DNA of 48,922 nucleotides. It comes from a virus. Under the pieces are notes generated by a model. It was given only the letters and a program-made list of their open reading frames with translations, was not told the origin of the DNA and ran no database searches. The DNA lies in the IMG/VR virus record IMGVR_UViG_3300009124_000030, positions 1-48,922 of that record; one strand, given 5' to 3'. The translations under genes were made by a program, and so were the position numbers. Shown piece after piece: positions 7,549 to 16,612 of this stretch. Position 1 is the stretch's first letter, and each line of letters starts with the position of its first letter.

Positions 7549-8559
7549 TTATATCTCCTCTGCGCCGCTGCGGTTTCTTACGAGTGCCACTGGGTAGATT
7601 GCCACACGGGCTCCGTTGTAACGTCTGCCATCGATATCAAATCCTCTGCCTGCCCTATATGTAGCAGCGAATGCTGCACGGTATCCACCAGTAGAAAAGT
7701 ACTGTGTGTCACCATTCCAAGAGACATGATCAGAGAAGTCTAAGTTGAAACATGCTTCCTCTCCCCTCTTGGGTTTGAGTATGGGGTTACCTTGAGCAAT
7801 CATATTCACATTATCAATACCATACTTGCCACCATATGAAGGTCCGTAAACAGACTTATTGATTAGGTCTTTATTTGACACATAGGAATACACTGGATTG
7901 CTTAGTTTGTCTCCAACGATATACCCAGCAACTTTTCTCAGGAAGTTTTTAACTTCAGGATCATCATAGATAAGAGTTGGATTACTAGCACTACCAGACT
8001 TAGGAGAGACACCACCATATTGCTGATATGCTGCAGGACCACCTGCCTTCTTATGTGAGATGAAGATTACATCCTTCCCTTTGGAATCAACAATGGCAAA
8101 GTCTGCCTTCGCTTCTCTACCCAAGACCTTCTCAGTAATGTTTCTGACACCTACACAGTTTGGGAAATCCCCACTAGGTGTACATATTTTAATAGGACCC
8201 AGTTGTTTAACTAGGTCCTTAATGAGTTTATCTAAGTCCTTAATAGCAGCTTCTTCTGCTGCCATGACATTTGTTTTTGTAGGTTTCCTGATTTTATTGA
8301 GGGCAACATACCCTGTCTTGGATCCTACTTTTACTTTGGCAACTTTCAACCTACCAACAGTGTCTTCGGAATTATCTGCCAACTTAAACTCAGTGCCTGC
8401 TTCCAGCACACCATGAGTATCTTTCTTGTTTGCTTTGAAGAAAGTAGCATTCATTTTGTCTTCGACTTTCAGCGTGAGGTCTTTCCACATGCTGTTGTTT
8501 TTGACATACTTATCGAATGCACTTTCTCCAGATGTTGACTTGCCTGATAGGGTTGCCAT
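7549..8559 (-). CDS. Conserved cyanophage protein, possible nuclease-like fold
   Basis: A 336-residue protein. Residues about 45-95 form a small beta domain of SH3-like character (GVLEAGTEFKLADN then TGYVALNKI). The central part contains ADFAIVDSKGKDVIFISHKK: Asp153 and the Ser-His-Lys at 168-170 resemble the D-(x)n-(E/S)xK core of PD-(D/E)xK nucleases, with Ser in the acidic position as in some restriction enzymes. The C-terminal region is Gly/Tyr-rich. It is first in a tight three-gene run with a ligase-like and a nucleotidyltransferase gene, under a late promoter motif. The nuclease reading is tentative; it may instead be structural. Confidence 0.7.
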   Translation of the reverse strand: MATLSGKSTSGESAFDKYVKNNSMWKDLTLKVEDKMNATFFKANKKDTHGVLEAGTEFKLADNSEDTVGRLKVAKVKVGSKTGYVALNKIRKPTKTNVMAAEEAAIKDLDKLIKDLVKQLGPIKICTPSGDFPNCVGVRNITEKVLGREAKADFAIVDSKGKDVIFISHKKAGGPAAYQQYGGVSPKSGSASNPTLIYDDPEVKNFLRKVAGYIVGDKLSNPVYSYVSNKDLINKSVYGPSYGGKYGIDNVNMIAQGNPILKPKRGEEACFNLDFSDHVSWNGDTQYFSTGGYRAAFAATYRAGRGFDIDGRRYNGARVAIYPVALVRNRSGAEEI

Positions 8560-8583
8560 CTATTAGAGGGATTCTACATCTAC

Positions 8584-8590
8584 TATTTAG
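8584..8590 (-). promoter_or_regulatory. Putative late promoter CTAAATA
   Basis: CTAAATA on the minus strand, 24 bases before the ATG at 8559. It contains the TAA stop of mazG. It would start a late transcript for the nuclease-like, ligase-like and nucleotidyltransferase genes. Confidence 0.55.
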
Positions 8591-9258
8591 ATGTCTCCAG
8601 GGGCACGATTCTCACTGTAGTTAGCATCAAAGAAACCATCAGGGTAACGTGCTGCCAGTTTCAGAGTGTTGATATACAGTACTTCATCCAGTCGCATATC
8701 CAATGCAAGACATGCCTGAGCAACATACCACATGATATCACCCAACTCCTTGGTCAGGTGCTCCTTGTTAGCAGCATCATAAGGTTTGCCTTGAAACTTG
8801 AGTTTCTTAACGATCTCCATAAACTCACCTGCTTCGGCAGACATACCAGAGGCAGCAGTATCAAGACGTGCAATGTCACAACCAGCATCGTGCAGCTCGT
8901 TGTAACGAATCAGCAGGTCCCTGAAATTCTTACTGGGTTTAGAAGTCACACCATCAACAAACTTGGTGTAACGATCAAGGTCAACCTCAAACTTCCGAGG
9001 ACCCTTGTTACCATCACGAGAAACTTGCTGACGACGCTCAGCGTCTGCCTTCTTTGCAGCAACCTTTTCTTTAGTCTTAGGTGCTGCAGTAGATCGAGGA
9101 TCATTAAGTACATCCTCAGGACCTTTAGGAGTATTCTCTACAGTTTCATTTGCCCGATCCTTCTCATCATCAATACGATCTTGTGCTTGATTGGAGACTT
9201 GCTCCATACTCTCTTCGAGCTTGTAGTTAGGTTGTCCGTCTGGAGTAAATTTATCCAT
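8587..9258 (-). CDS. mazG: MazG-type nucleotide pyrophosphohydrolase with long N-terminal extension
   Basis: MazG enzymes cleave nucleoside triphosphates to monophosphates and pyrophosphate. The catalytic domain occupies residues about 95-215, with the paired acidic motifs AEAGE (Glu142, Glu145) and KELGD (Glu171, Asp174) that bind magnesium. Cyanophage MazG has been proposed to tune host ppGpp or dNTP pools. As I recall, biochemical work on one cyanophage enzyme found a preference for dNTPs. Here an extra ~90-residue, charged, probably disordered N-terminus precedes the domain, which I do not recognise from typical cyanophage MazG (about 140 residues). It lies two bases after gp41, so it is in the replication operon. 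Confidence 0.9.
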   Translation of the reverse strand: MDKFTPDGQPNYKLEESMEQVSNQAQDRIDDEKDRANETVENTPKGPEDVLNDPRSTAAPKTKEKVAAKKADAERRQQVSRDGNKGPRKFEVDLDRYTKFVDGVTSKPSKNFRDLLIRYNELHDAGCDIARLDTAASGMSAEAGEFMEIVKKLKFQGKPYDAANKEHLTKELGDIMWYVAQACLALDMRLDEVLYINTLKLAARYPDGFFDANYSENRAPGDI

Positions 9259-9260
9259 AA

Positions 9261-10637
9261 TTAGATCTTGAATCCGTCAAAGTTTTTCTTGGTGTCTGTA
9301 AACGCATCACTACTGATGCCACCAGCATCAATAATGTCATCTTGTGCAGACTGATCACAATCATACAGTCTCATCTTTGCCCTGTCAATACCGACTACAA
9401 ATCGTTTGAAGACGTTGATATCATTATATCTATTCTTCAACTGCTTGACCATAATCTGACCTAGTTGCTCCATATCTTCAGTGGAGATAAGTGCGAACAT
9501 AAGATCAGCAGTTGCAGGAAGACCGAAAGACTCGCTAGTGTCAGTAAGGTCCACGTCACTGTTGCCGTAACCGCTGCGAGTGGTTTGCGTAGCGGACATG
9601 ATCGGGACGTTGTGCTCTGCTGCGAGTCCTCGTAACTCTTCTGCAATTGCTTTGACATAGGTATAGGAATTAACGATGGTGCCTTTGTATCGTGATGATG
9701 CACAGATATTAAGGTAGTCGATGAAGATGATATCAGGGTGGAAACCCTTCTTCAGTGACAACTCATTGAGCAATGCTTTGAAGTGACCGACGTGTGCTGA
9801 TGCAGTAGGGTATTCCTTGATCACAAGTTTACCCTGAGTCTTCTGCTTGAGAGTGTCCACCTTACGGGTATACTTCTCTCTAGTCAACATCGGATCTGTC
9901 AGTTGTTGGATCGGGATGTCCAGGAGGTTGGCGTCAATTCGCTCAGCAATTTTCTCCTCTGCCATTTCAAGTGTAATGTAGAGTACGTTCCTCCCCTGCA
10001 AGAGCGAGGCACTAGCCATATGGCACATGAATAGAGACTTCCCGACACCTGTGCCAGCAAGTGCGATGTTGAGAGTCTTATTAGGCAAACCACCTTTTGT
10101 GATTTTGTTGAAATAGTCGAGATCAAAGGGAATCTTCTCCTCTTTCCTGTGGTAAAAGTCGTAACGGTCATTCGCATCGTTGATATAATCGTGACCAACA
10201 TGGTCGTCAAAACATACACCCAGCGCCTCAGACATGATGGATGGGATAGCATCCTGGGTCCTTGTCTTGTCCTGCCCGTCTGCAATTTTTACAGACTCCA
10301 TGAGGGCAAGATATATGGCTCTCTCTTTACACCAGTTTTCAGTGGTGGTGAGTAACCATTCAGCATTATACAAATCACGATCTAGGTTATCGAGAAAGGT
10401 CTCGATATCCTTGTAGATATCATCCGTAATATCACGTCGCTTTTCGATCTCAATCTTCAGAGCAGTGGTCTCTGGAGATACATCATACTCATTGATGTAC
10501 TCACTAATCGTTTGAAACAACACACGATTAGTAAACATATCAAAGTATTCATCTCGGATGTAAGGCAAGACCTTTCTACAGTAATCTTCATCTAGGATAA
10601 GTTTACTGAGAGCGATCTCTTCTACTTTGAGTGTCAT
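9261..10637 (-). CDS. 41: Replicative DNA helicase, T4 gp41-like (DnaB family)
   Basis: This is the hexameric 5'-3' helicase that drives the fork and partners primase gp61. It has 458 residues (T4: 475). An N-terminal helical domain (1-150) is followed by the RecA-like motor: Walker A AGTGVGKS at 194-201 and Walker B IIFIDYLN near 300. The motif ATQTTRSG follows at about 350, and SFGLPATADLMF contributes the later helicase motif. The ATG overlaps the stop of the 2OG-oxygenase-like gene (ATGA). No intron or homing endonuclease interrupts it. Confidence 0.96.
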   Translation of the reverse strand: MTLKVEEIALSKLILDEDYCRKVLPYIRDEYFDMFTNRVLFQTISEYINEYDVSPETTALKIEIEKRRDITDDIYKDIETFLDNLDRDLYNAEWLLTTTENWCKERAIYLALMESVKIADGQDKTRTQDAIPSIMSEALGVCFDDHVGHDYINDANDRYDFYHRKEEKIPFDLDYFNKITKGGLPNKTLNIALAGTGVGKSLFMCHMASASLLQGRNVLYITLEMAEEKIAERIDANLLDIPIQQLTDPMLTREKYTRKVDTLKQKTQGKLVIKEYPTASAHVGHFKALLNELSLKKGFHPDIIFIDYLNICASSRYKGTIVNSYTYVKAIAEELRGLAAEHNVPIMSATQTTRSGYGNSDVDLTDTSESFGLPATADLMFALISTEDMEQLGQIMVKQLKNRYNDINVFKRFVVGIDRAKMRLYDCDQSAQDDIIDAGGISSDAFTDTKKNFDGFKI

Positions 10638-11200
10638 TGATAATGTAAATATGTTGTGAGGATGTACTTGTTGGATGTAACTGGAGCGTAGTCCTGTGAG
10701 GGATACATCCAGTTAGGTGGGTATATTAGCACAGATCCAGCCTTTGGAGTAACAGTGTGGTCAAGTGTGGGGAAGAAAACTTCTCCACCCTCTTCTACAG
10801 CATTCAAGAAAAACTGGATTGCTAAAAATCTTTTGGCAGATTCTGCATCACCCATGTCAATATGCAAGTCAAACCTATCACCTTCCGAAGAAAGATATTT
10901 GACAACTTTAACCTGCTCCAAACTATTTTTGTTTGGCCAGTAACTTTCACAACCGAGGTCTTTCATGTACTGCTGTGCAGCAAATTGCACACCAGCAATA
11001 ACCAGATTCTGGATCACATCCCATTGTTGATCACCATTGTCTGCCTCATACGAGATATTTAGGACATTATATTGTGGTTTATATTGATTGTCCCATCGAT
11101 ACTGTTGATCGGGATTCGCATTACACTGCTCGATGATATTCTTGCAAGTGTTTTCATCAAGGATACCCTCATATACACGGATGTAATCTTTAAGATCCAT
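10634..11200 (-). CDS. 2OG-Fe(II) oxygenase-like protein, distal histidine missing
   Basis: A 188-residue prolyl-4-hydroxylase-like protein. The jelly-roll core is recognisable: the HxD iron ligands appear as His113-Ile-Asp115 (FDLHIDMGD) and the strand GGEVFFP follows. The conserved [12 protein letters not shown] leads to where the distal iron-binding His normally sits, but the sequence reads PSQDYAPV instead. The NKYIL segment that would hold the 2OG-binding Lys is kept. The start at 11200 has a strong SD (AAGGAG) inside the end of uvsX and replaces a longer reading from 11230. The fold call is firm; activity is doubtful. It lies between recombinase and helicase genes. Confidence 0.85.
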   Translation of the reverse strand: MDLKDYIRVYEGILDENTCKNIIEQCNANPDQQYRWDNQYKPQYNVLNISYEADNGDQQWDVIQNLVIAGVQFAAQQYMKDLGCESYWPNKNSLEQVKVVKYLSSEGDRFDLHIDMGDAESAKRFLAIQFFLNAVEEGGEVFFPTLDHTVTPKAGSVLIYPPNWMYPSQDYAPVTSNKYILTTYLHYQ

Positions 11201-12203
11201 ACGAAAACTCCTTTGCCGCTGCTTCATCAAGTGCCTGCATTACTTCGGGGGTGAAGTACTTGTCGGGATCAGCGAGAATAGACTTAGGATAAACAGAAGT
11301 GTCACCAACCTTGACGCGATTACCGACCCGTTGGAAGACTCCGTGTTTCTCACCCAATTCCAGTAGTCCGTAATAGCGGTCAAGTCCACGGTCGTCGTAA
11401 TAAAGACGTGTTTCAACAATAGCATTCTCTTTACTCAGACGCGACTTAGCAGTCTTTGCTTTGATAATGTTTCCAATGACTTCCTTGCCATCCTTCTCTT
11501 TAGATTTGCTGAGATAGATGATTGTAGATGCAGCATACTTGAGTCCACTACCTCCACCCATTTCCTTAGTTGGTACATAAGCTCCTACAACATCATATGT
11601 ATGGTTAGTGACAATCATCGGGACGTTTGCTTTACCTAACTTAAGGGTGAGCACACGGAAGATAGACTTAACTACCTGAGCACGAGTCATGTCACGGGTC
11701 TCTTTGCCTGCCTCAGAGTCTTCAATCTCCTTGGTAGTAGAGAGCATCCCCAGAGAATCTAACACAAACATCATAGGTTTGCGTTTCTCTGGTGACTGGG
11801 TTAGATACTTGTCCAGGATCTTGATTGCCTGCAGTCTAAACTCCTGCACTGTAGTGACAGGGACAATGACCATACGGTTAGAGTCAATCTTGCGTGACTC
11901 AATCATGCTCTTACTGATAGCAGACTCAGACTCAAAATAGATTACCCCAGCATCGGGGTTTGACTCAAGAAAATGCTTGACAATCCCAAGACAGTAAAAA
12001 GTCTTGCCAGTAGAAGACTCACCAGCGATAGCAGTGATCTTGTTTCCTGGGATTCCACCGTAGATTGAGCCACTAACCAGAGCATTGAAAATGTAACTAC
12101 CAGTATCAATGAAACCGCTAGTGTCTCCTGCTGAGACACCATCGCTGACAAGTCCTGCATACTCATTATCAATCTCCTTTACGATATCTTGTAAAAAACT
12201 CAC
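11190..12203 (-). CDS. uvsX: RecA-like recombinase UvsX
   Basis: UvsX catalyses strand exchange in recombination-dependent replication and repair, loaded by UvsY (encoded at 35972-36415). It has 337 residues from the GTG at 12203, whose TGA overlap with the polymerase stop (GTGA) fixes the start. An upstream GTG two codons earlier is an alternative near the GGAGG. Walker A is GESSTGKT at 61-68, the Walker B strand is MMFVLDSLG, and the loop [20 protein letters not shown] matches the DNA-binding L2 region. Confidence 0.96.
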   Translation of the reverse strand: MSFLQDIVKEIDNEYAGLVSDGVSAGDTSGFIDTGSYIFNALVSGSIYGGIPGNKITAIAGESSTGKTFYCLGIVKHFLESNPDAGVIYFESESAISKSMIESRKIDSNRMVIVPVTTVQEFRLQAIKILDKYLTQSPEKRKPMMFVLDSLGMLSTTKEIEDSEAGKETRDMTRAQVVKSIFRVLTLKLGKANVPMIVTNHTYDVVGAYVPTKEMGGGSGLKYAASTIIYLSKSKEKDGKEVIGNIIKAKTAKSRLSKENAIVETRLYYDDRGLDRYYGLLELGEKHGVFQRVGNRVKVGDTSVYPKSILADPDKYFTPEVMQALDEAAAKEFSYGS

Positions 12204-14707
12204 GACCACAGTGCCTCCAATGTGTTTACTTTTTCTGCCTTCCAACCAATGGTATCAAGAATGACTTTCACAGGGTCAAGAAAACTCTTGGAAAACTGTA
12301 GGTCATAGTCGATACTCTTGTCAAGACCAAACTCGGTTGGAAGAGTTTGGAAGAATGAAATAACGTTTTCATTGATACGGTTAGGAGTGTTGAGCATGAT
12401 GTACTTGATCTTCTCACCCTCCTGAATCAAGGGATACTTGTGGGTAAGTTTCTTTCTCTTGACCCAGAAGTTATATAGAAGTGCTCCACGCACATGCATC
12501 GGACATCCCTTGCCATAGATTGTAGCAGGGGAAGAATTCTTTGCGATGTTGTTACATCCACGAGGGAATGCAATGTCTTCCACAGGCATAGATTCAAACC
12601 TAGTCCTGAAGTCTTTGATATACTTCTGCAACTCATCTTCTGTGCTATTCATGATGATCTGAAGTGCTTCTTTAATAGCAGTGCGACAAGATGCAGGGGT
12701 TGAAGACTTAACTGCTTCGATACCCATCATCTTGAGTTTGGGTTGAGCATATTGCACACCCTCACTATTCCAGACGTTGAGAATATAACGTTTCTTAGCA
12801 GTCCAGATGCCCTTGTTGGCGATATTCTCTCGCTTCATCTGCATCTTCTGCTCGTAAGCATTCACATAGGTCGCCAACGTTTCATAAGAATTACCAATAT
12901 ACTTCTCAAATTCCACTTCACACACCTTGTCAAGGAACCTAACAATACTCTCATCGCTCGTCTCTCTGCCCTTGAATACCTTGTGTACAAAAGGACCCAG
13001 ATTGAGATAAATGGAATCAGTATCAGAAGCAATAACATAATCAGTATCCTCAGTTTTCAATACCTTATTCAGGTATGCATTCATTTTGTTTTCGATCCAA
13101 CGAATCGAGACTTGACCCGAGAGGGTAATCGCCTCAGCATTTGCCAGATTGTAGTATCGGAAGTATTGATTTCCGATGGCACCATAGGCAGAGTTGAGTT
13201 GGATCTTTCTTGCCATTTGGATGTTGTTGAATTTGGACACATCCTTTTGTAATGCCAAGGTCTCTGCAGGTGTGGTGGCATTCTCAAGATTTTGCTTAGC
13301 GGCAAGCATTCGTTTCTTGTAAATGGTCCTTTCATCATAGATCCTCTTCATCATTTCTGGAAGGAAACCATGGATGTCCTTACGATACTGAGCACCGTTA
13401 GCACATACACAATACTCCCCATCAATATCTAGCGATTGATTAAGTATCTTATCAACTGTTACCGTTGGGTGTCTGGCATCGACAAGTGTCTCTGGCGAGA
13501 TATTGTACTGCATAATAAGATGAGGATAGAGAGAGTTGAGGTCAAAAGACACAACCCAATCATAGCTTCCAGGGATCGGCTCTTTAACATATGCGCCTGC
13601 ATATTTCTCGTCCTTCTTAGTACTTAGTTTAGGAGGGACAACAATGTTACGTTTCTCAAGATCATTATAGATGAGGGTGTCCCACATCCTGACCTGAGAA
13701 TAGACATCTTCTAGGTTGACCTTGGCATCGTATGCCATAGTGACTGCCAACTCGATGAGTTTCATCTTGTCTTCAAGTCGGTCAACCAGATTAACGTCTT
13801 GGATGTTGTATTCGACGAATCTCTGCCAGTCAGAAGTATAGAAGTCCTTAAAGTTTTCAAACTCACTGTGATCCAGTTTGTTTTGTCCCAACTCAATCAT
13901 AGCGATATGATCCAGTCGGTAGGACTCCTGGTTGGTGTAAGTAAACTTCCTATAAAGATCTAGGTAGTCAAGGATATTGACACCTGTGATCTGATAGGCA
14001 ATGTTTTTACGACCTTTGATCTCGATCTCACGATCGATCACACGATTCCAGGGCGATAGAGACTTCTTCCACTTCTCACCAAGGACTCGCTCGATCCGCC
14101 GACAAATGTATGGGATGTCATACAGATTATTATTCCATCCCGTGATGATGTCAGGGGTGTTGTCCACCCACCAAGCATGGAAGTCTGTCAACATCTCCTG
14201 CTCGCTCCAGAAGACTCGATACTCCACGTCGGAGGGAGGTACAAACTCCCTGGTCCCCCAAGTAATAATCTTTTTAGTGTTGAAGTCCTTGATTGTAATA
14301 CAGAGCATCTCCTCAGAGGAAGACTGCACATCTGGGAATCCATTCTCACAAGCGACCTCGATGTCAATCGTATAGATCTTCATCTGAGTCATGTCATAAT
14401 CAATTTCACCAGGGAATTTCTGACCGATATGCTGGTATACAAACCGCTCATAACCATGGACTTCCAACCCAACAGCATTATCATACTGCTTCATGAATTC
14501 CCGTGCCTCTCTAGCACCGTCGAATTGCTTAGGGAAAGCATATCGACCGTCTAGGGTGCGATACCTAGACTTCTTCTGTTGCGCTTGTGGGACTAGATAC
14601 ATGGTCGGAGAAGACTTCTCGCGATACTGGACGGGTTGACCGTTTTCGTATCCACGATAAAGGATGTCATCTCCAAGCAAACAAAGGTTGGTGTAGAAAT
14701 TACTCAT
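12200..14707 (-). CDS. 43: Family B DNA polymerase, T4 gp43-like
   Basis: Replicative polymerase with 3'-5' proofreading, 835 residues. Exonuclease motif Exo I is [10 protein letters not shown], with further exonuclease segments around TGWNNNLYD and YNIQDV. Polymerase motifs are A ([11 protein letters not shown]), B ([13 protein letters not shown]) and C (ASDTDSIY). The gene is intact, in one piece, with no split or intron as found in some relatives. The ATG at 14707 overlaps the stop of the preceding small gene by eight bases and has no clear SD, so it is probably translationally coupled. An in-frame GTG at 14734 is less likely. It works with the clamp and loader at 20.5-25.2 kb. Confidence 0.97.
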   Translation of the reverse strand: MSNFYTNLCLLGDDILYRGYENGQPVQYREKSSPTMYLVPQAQQKKSRYRTLDGRYAFPKQFDGAREAREFMKQYDNAVGLEVHGYERFVYQHIGQKFPGEIDYDMTQMKIYTIDIEVACENGFPDVQSSSEEMLCITIKDFNTKKIITWGTREFVPPSDVEYRVFWSEQEMLTDFHAWWVDNTPDIITGWNNNLYDIPYICRRIERVLGEKWKKSLSPWNRVIDREIEIKGRKNIAYQITGVNILDYLDLYRKFTYTNQESYRLDHIAMIELGQNKLDHSEFENFKDFYTSDWQRFVEYNIQDVNLVDRLEDKMKLIELAVTMAYDAKVNLEDVYSQVRMWDTLIYNDLEKRNIVVPPKLSTKKDEKYAGAYVKEPIPGSYDWVVSFDLNSLYPHLIMQYNISPETLVDARHPTVTVDKILNQSLDIDGEYCVCANGAQYRKDIHGFLPEMMKRIYDERTIYKKRMLAAKQNLENATTPAETLALQKDVSKFNNIQMARKIQLNSAYGAIGNQYFRYYNLANAEAITLSGQVSIRWIENKMNAYLNKVLKTEDTDYVIASDTDSIYLNLGPFVHKVFKGRETSDESIVRFLDKVCEVEFEKYIGNSYETLATYVNAYEQKMQMKRENIANKGIWTAKKRYILNVWNSEGVQYAQPKLKMMGIEAVKSSTPASCRTAIKEALQIIMNSTEDELQKYIKDFRTRFESMPVEDIAFPRGCNNIAKNSSPATIYGKGCPMHVRGALLYNFWVKRKKLTHKYPLIQEGEKIKYIMLNTPNRINENVISFFQTLPTEFGLDKSIDYDLQFSKSFLDPVKVILDTIGWKAEKVNTLEALWS

Positions 14708-14951
14708 CAAGGGGGACTTTACTTCGATAGGCACTTAGCACAGCGGGTGCTGGGTCAAGTATAGTCATAATGTCCGTAGATGTCAAGAAGATAAACCGCT
14801 GAGCACAGTGGAGAGGATACTCATCTAGGACTCCACCCTCACCCACTGTAAAAACATCTTCCAGGAGGATACTAGGCTCCTCATCCATCTCAACAAGTTT
14901 ACCAATCAGGTATGTATTAGGACTGTTTTTCAGTATCAGTAGTTTGATCAT
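14700..14951 (-). CDS. Sm-like small protein (paralogue A)
   Basis: An 83-residue protein starting MIKLLILKNSPNTYLIGKLV. The pattern of short beta strands (LIGKLVEM, SILLEDV, QRFIFLTSTDIMTILDP) ending in a Tyr-containing helix matches three other proteins in this window (15174-15575, 23193-23483, 34093-34518). It is the most diverged of the four. The frame is open further upstream to 15152, but that part is the shadow of the 86-residue gene. The start at 14951 gives a 35-base overlap with that gene. The stop overlaps the polymerase start. Function unknown; Sm-like folds typically form rings that bind RNA. Confidence 0.65.
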   Translation of the reverse strand: MIKLLILKNSPNTYLIGKLVEMDEEPSILLEDVFTVGEGGVLDEYPLHCAQRFIFLTSTDIMTILDPAPAVLSAYRSKVPLDE

Positions 14952-15177
14952 CTTTAGGTGTTTGTGAAGGGACGAATGGATCTCTGGATCTATTTTTGAT
15001 GACAATGAAGGCATCTTTATTGTACTTACGGGTGCCTTTATGGGGTGCCCACTTAGTGCCAGCACCCTCAATCTCATAGACTTGGGTGCCACCAATCTCA
15101 ACGTGGATGTCATCATGTTGCACATCCCATCCAAGGGCAGCGACTGCTTCACTTAGTGATTCTTCAGTATAAGTCAT
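14917..15177 (-). CDS. Small conserved protein (86 aa), unknown function
   Basis: An 86-residue protein with a compact N-terminal domain (EAVAALGWDVQHDDIHVEIG then KYNKDAFIVIKN) and a charged, probably disordered C-terminal tail. The ATG at 15177 overlaps the stop of the Sm-like gene upstream (ATGA), and the tail codons overlap the start of the next gene. No catalytic motif is seen. The tight overlaps on both sides support it as a real gene in the polymerase operon. Confidence 0.7.
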   Translation of the reverse strand: MTYTEESLSEAVAALGWDVQHDDIHVEIGGTQVYEIEGAGTKWAPHKGTRKYNKDAFIVIKNRSRDPFVPSQTPKDDQTTDTEKQS

Positions 15178-15575
15178 GGGTTTACCTGCCTCATTTCTTC
15201 GTCTTCCGTATCAATATAAACGGTCATTGGATCTTTCGGTTGGAATTTCTTCAATGCCGCTTCATAACTTTCCATAACACTATCGTGAGGAGTGCCAAGG
15301 GACACTACAGAGATCACAGATACAATGCTTGCACCAACAGTCAATGGAGACCAAGGATATAGTTTGATTTCTACATCACTGAGATCCATTTCATCATCGT
15401 CCAACTCTTCTCCTTCAAACTCATACAACTTCTCTTGTGGTTGTTGGATAACCAGAGAATATGGTTGTGCAAATTGATATGCAAGAGGTGCAACCGATTC
15501 TTCGGATGCTCGCACCTCTTTAATGTCAGCGATTACGTCCTCGCCGCTTTGCATTCTTGCGATTTTTACGGTCAT
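15174..15575 (-). CDS. Sm-like protein (paralogue B)
   Basis: A 133-residue protein beginning MTVKIARMQSGEDVIADIKE, almost the same opening as the 96-residue protein at 23193-23483. Both continue with a proline-flanked aromatic strand (LYPWSPLTVGA here) and end with a SVMESYEAAL-type helix. The family resembles Sm-like beta barrels; a structure of an Sm-like protein of putative cyanophage origin has been reported, as I recall. A charged acidic loop (ELDDDEMDLSD) is inserted here. RNA binding is inferred from fold only. Its first 50 bases overlap the upstream gene. Confidence 0.75.
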   Translation of the reverse strand: MTVKIARMQSGEDVIADIKEVRASEESVAPLAYQFAQPYSLVIQQPQEKLYEFEGEELDDDEMDLSDVEIKLYPWSPLTVGASIVSVISVVSLGTPHDSVMESYEAALKKFQPKDPMTVYIDTEDEEMRQVNP

Positions 15576-15768
15576 AGTCTTTCTGCATCAAGTTTTCATA
15601 AGTATACTTTACCATCTCGGTAAATGCACGTCGTGCTGCAATGTTTTTCTCCTCAGAAAGTACATGGACATACTGCATAAACAGATCCATATCTTCAGGG
15701 GGAATATCGAGAGTGAGTGTTTCACTCTTCTCTGTGTATGCTGGACACAGATTTACATACATGTTCAT
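15526..15768 (-). CDS. Small protein (80 aa), unknown function
   Basis: An 80-residue protein. The central part (LDIPPEDMDLFMQYVHVLSE then ARRAFTEMVKYTYENLM) looks like a helical pair, and the C-terminus is strongly basic. The ATG at 15768 is chosen because GGAG lies five bases upstream (GGAGTCAAACATG). A longer reading to 15798 would start inside the terminator hairpin. It is the first gene after a terminator, so it should have its own promoter, but I could not define one with confidence. It overlaps the next gene by 50 bases. Confidence 0.7.
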   Translation of the reverse strand: MNMYVNLCPAYTEKSETLTLDIPPEDMDLFMQYVHVLSEEKNIAARRAFTEMVKYTYENLMQKDYDRKNRKNAKRRGRNR

Positions 15769-15782
15769 GTTTGACTCCAAAC

Positions 15783-15811
15783 AAAAAGAGACCCCCATAG
15801 GGTGGTCTCTT
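15783..15811 (-). terminator. Rho-independent terminator after the hsp20 unit
   Basis: On the minus strand an AGAGACC...GGTCTCT stem (extended inward by C:G pairs, ATA region as loop) is followed by TTTTTG. It lies directly after the 63-residue membrane protein gene, separating the hsp20 transcript from the polymerase operon. Confidence 0.8.
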
Positions 15812-15828
15812 CAGTTGCATACTATATA

Positions 15829-16020
15829 TCAATAATCATTTAAGTAACTTTGGCAGGTGTCAGGATTCTTTTTACAGAATGCTCTGACATAGGAGTCAGC
15901 ATCCATTTCCATAGTGTAGTGAGCATGGTTATGTGCCAAACCCACGATGATTAAGAATCCGACAAGCAAACCATTAAGTAGAGTCACTGGGTGGCTGAGC
16001 ACCTTCAGTATCAATTTCAT
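15829..16020 (-). CDS. Small single-span membrane protein (63 aa)
   Basis: A 63-residue protein with one hydrophobic segment (LLNGLLVGFLIIVGLA, about 14-29) and a hydrophilic tail containing two Cys (CKKNPDTCQSY). The start overlaps the last 47 bases of hsp20 and has AGGT about three bases upstream. It is followed by a strong terminator, so it ends the hsp20 transcript. It could be an inner-membrane or exported peptide, or a holin-related small protein. No family is recognised. Confidence 0.65.
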   Translation of the reverse strand: MKLILKVLSHPVTLLNGLLVGFLIIVGLAHNHAHYTMEMDADSYVRAFCKKNPDTCQSYLNDY

Positions 16021-16450
16021 AGACCTTTAGTTTCTGGTGGTCAGGGATAATCTTCTGTAATTCTACCACCAACATACCATCTTTGAAACTGACTGTGCCA
16101 ATTTCCACATCATCCGACAGATTGAAACCTCTAGCGAAAGACCGAGTACTGACGCCCCGATGCATGTACTCTTCCTCATTTTTACCTTTCGCTGTCTTAG
16201 ACCTGATTAGGAGGACGTTGCTCTCCGTGCTTACCTCAATTTCGTCCTTACTCCAACCAGCAAGTGCTAATTCGATCCTCCACTTAATATTTGATTCCTT
16301 AACAATATTGTAGGGAGGATACTGACCGCCTGGTGATCCTACTCCATAGGAATGTAAGCGGTAAAATAGGTCGTCAAAACCTACTGAAAATCTTTGTGAC
16401 GCATCAAAAATTGCGTCGATGTCTTTCGACGTAAACTTAGTAATGTCCAT
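15974..16450 (-). CDS. hsp20: Small heat shock protein, Hsp20/alpha-crystallin family
   Basis: A 158-residue ATP-independent holdase chaperone, a hallmark of T4-like cyanophages. The alpha-crystallin domain spans about 45-140: YPPYNIVKESNIKWRIELAL leads the beta sandwich. The motif GTVSFKDGMLVVELQK near the end is the conserved A-x-x-x-(N/D)G-x-L strand. A short N-terminal helix and a hydrophilic tail flank it. It would protect host or virion proteins during infection. A late-type promoter motif is 51 bases upstream. It is divergent from the plus-strand exported protein genes. Confidence 0.95.
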   Translation of the reverse strand: MDITKFTSKDIDAIFDASQRFSVGFDDLFYRLHSYGVGSPGGQYPPYNIVKESNIKWRIELALAGWSKDEIEVSTESNVLLIRSKTAKGKNEEEYMHRGVSTRSFARGFNLSDDVEIGTVSFKDGMLVVELQKIIPDHQKLKVYEIDTEGAQPPSDST

Positions 16451-16501
16451 AGCTCCTTATAAAGCGAGTGGTGATGTGTGGTCCCCGAAGGCAACCATTT
16501 T

Positions 16502-16508
16502 TATTTAG
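16502..16508 (-). promoter_or_regulatory. Putative late promoter CTAAATA before hsp20
   Basis: CTAAATA on the minus strand in the 162-base divergent spacer, 51 bases before the hsp20 ATG. The spacer otherwise holds a small AACCG/CGGTT inverted repeat (about 16538-16560) and the plus-strand motif at 16582. Confidence 0.5.
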
Positions 16509-16581
16509 AGAAAATGCATGAAACTTTAATAGCGGAAAACCGTATTAAAAATTTCGGTTACCAATAAACATATTGATCTCC

Positions 16582-16588
16582 CTAAATA
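16582..16588 (+). promoter_or_regulatory. Putative late promoter CTAAATA for the plus-strand unit
   Basis: CTAAATA on the plus strand, 24 bases before the ATG at 16613. It is the only such motif on this strand in an intergenic position. It sits inside an imperfect inverted repeat (GATCTC at 16575-16580 and GAGATC at 16593-16598). Confidence 0.5.
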
Positions 16589-16612
16589 ATTAGAGATCCA
16601 TTCTGAGATGAC

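Noticed and set aside
14952-15152. N-terminal extension of the Sm-like paralogue A
   Set aside because: It is the shadow of the 86-residue gene in another frame; similarity to the other Sm-like proteins begins at the ATG at 14951.
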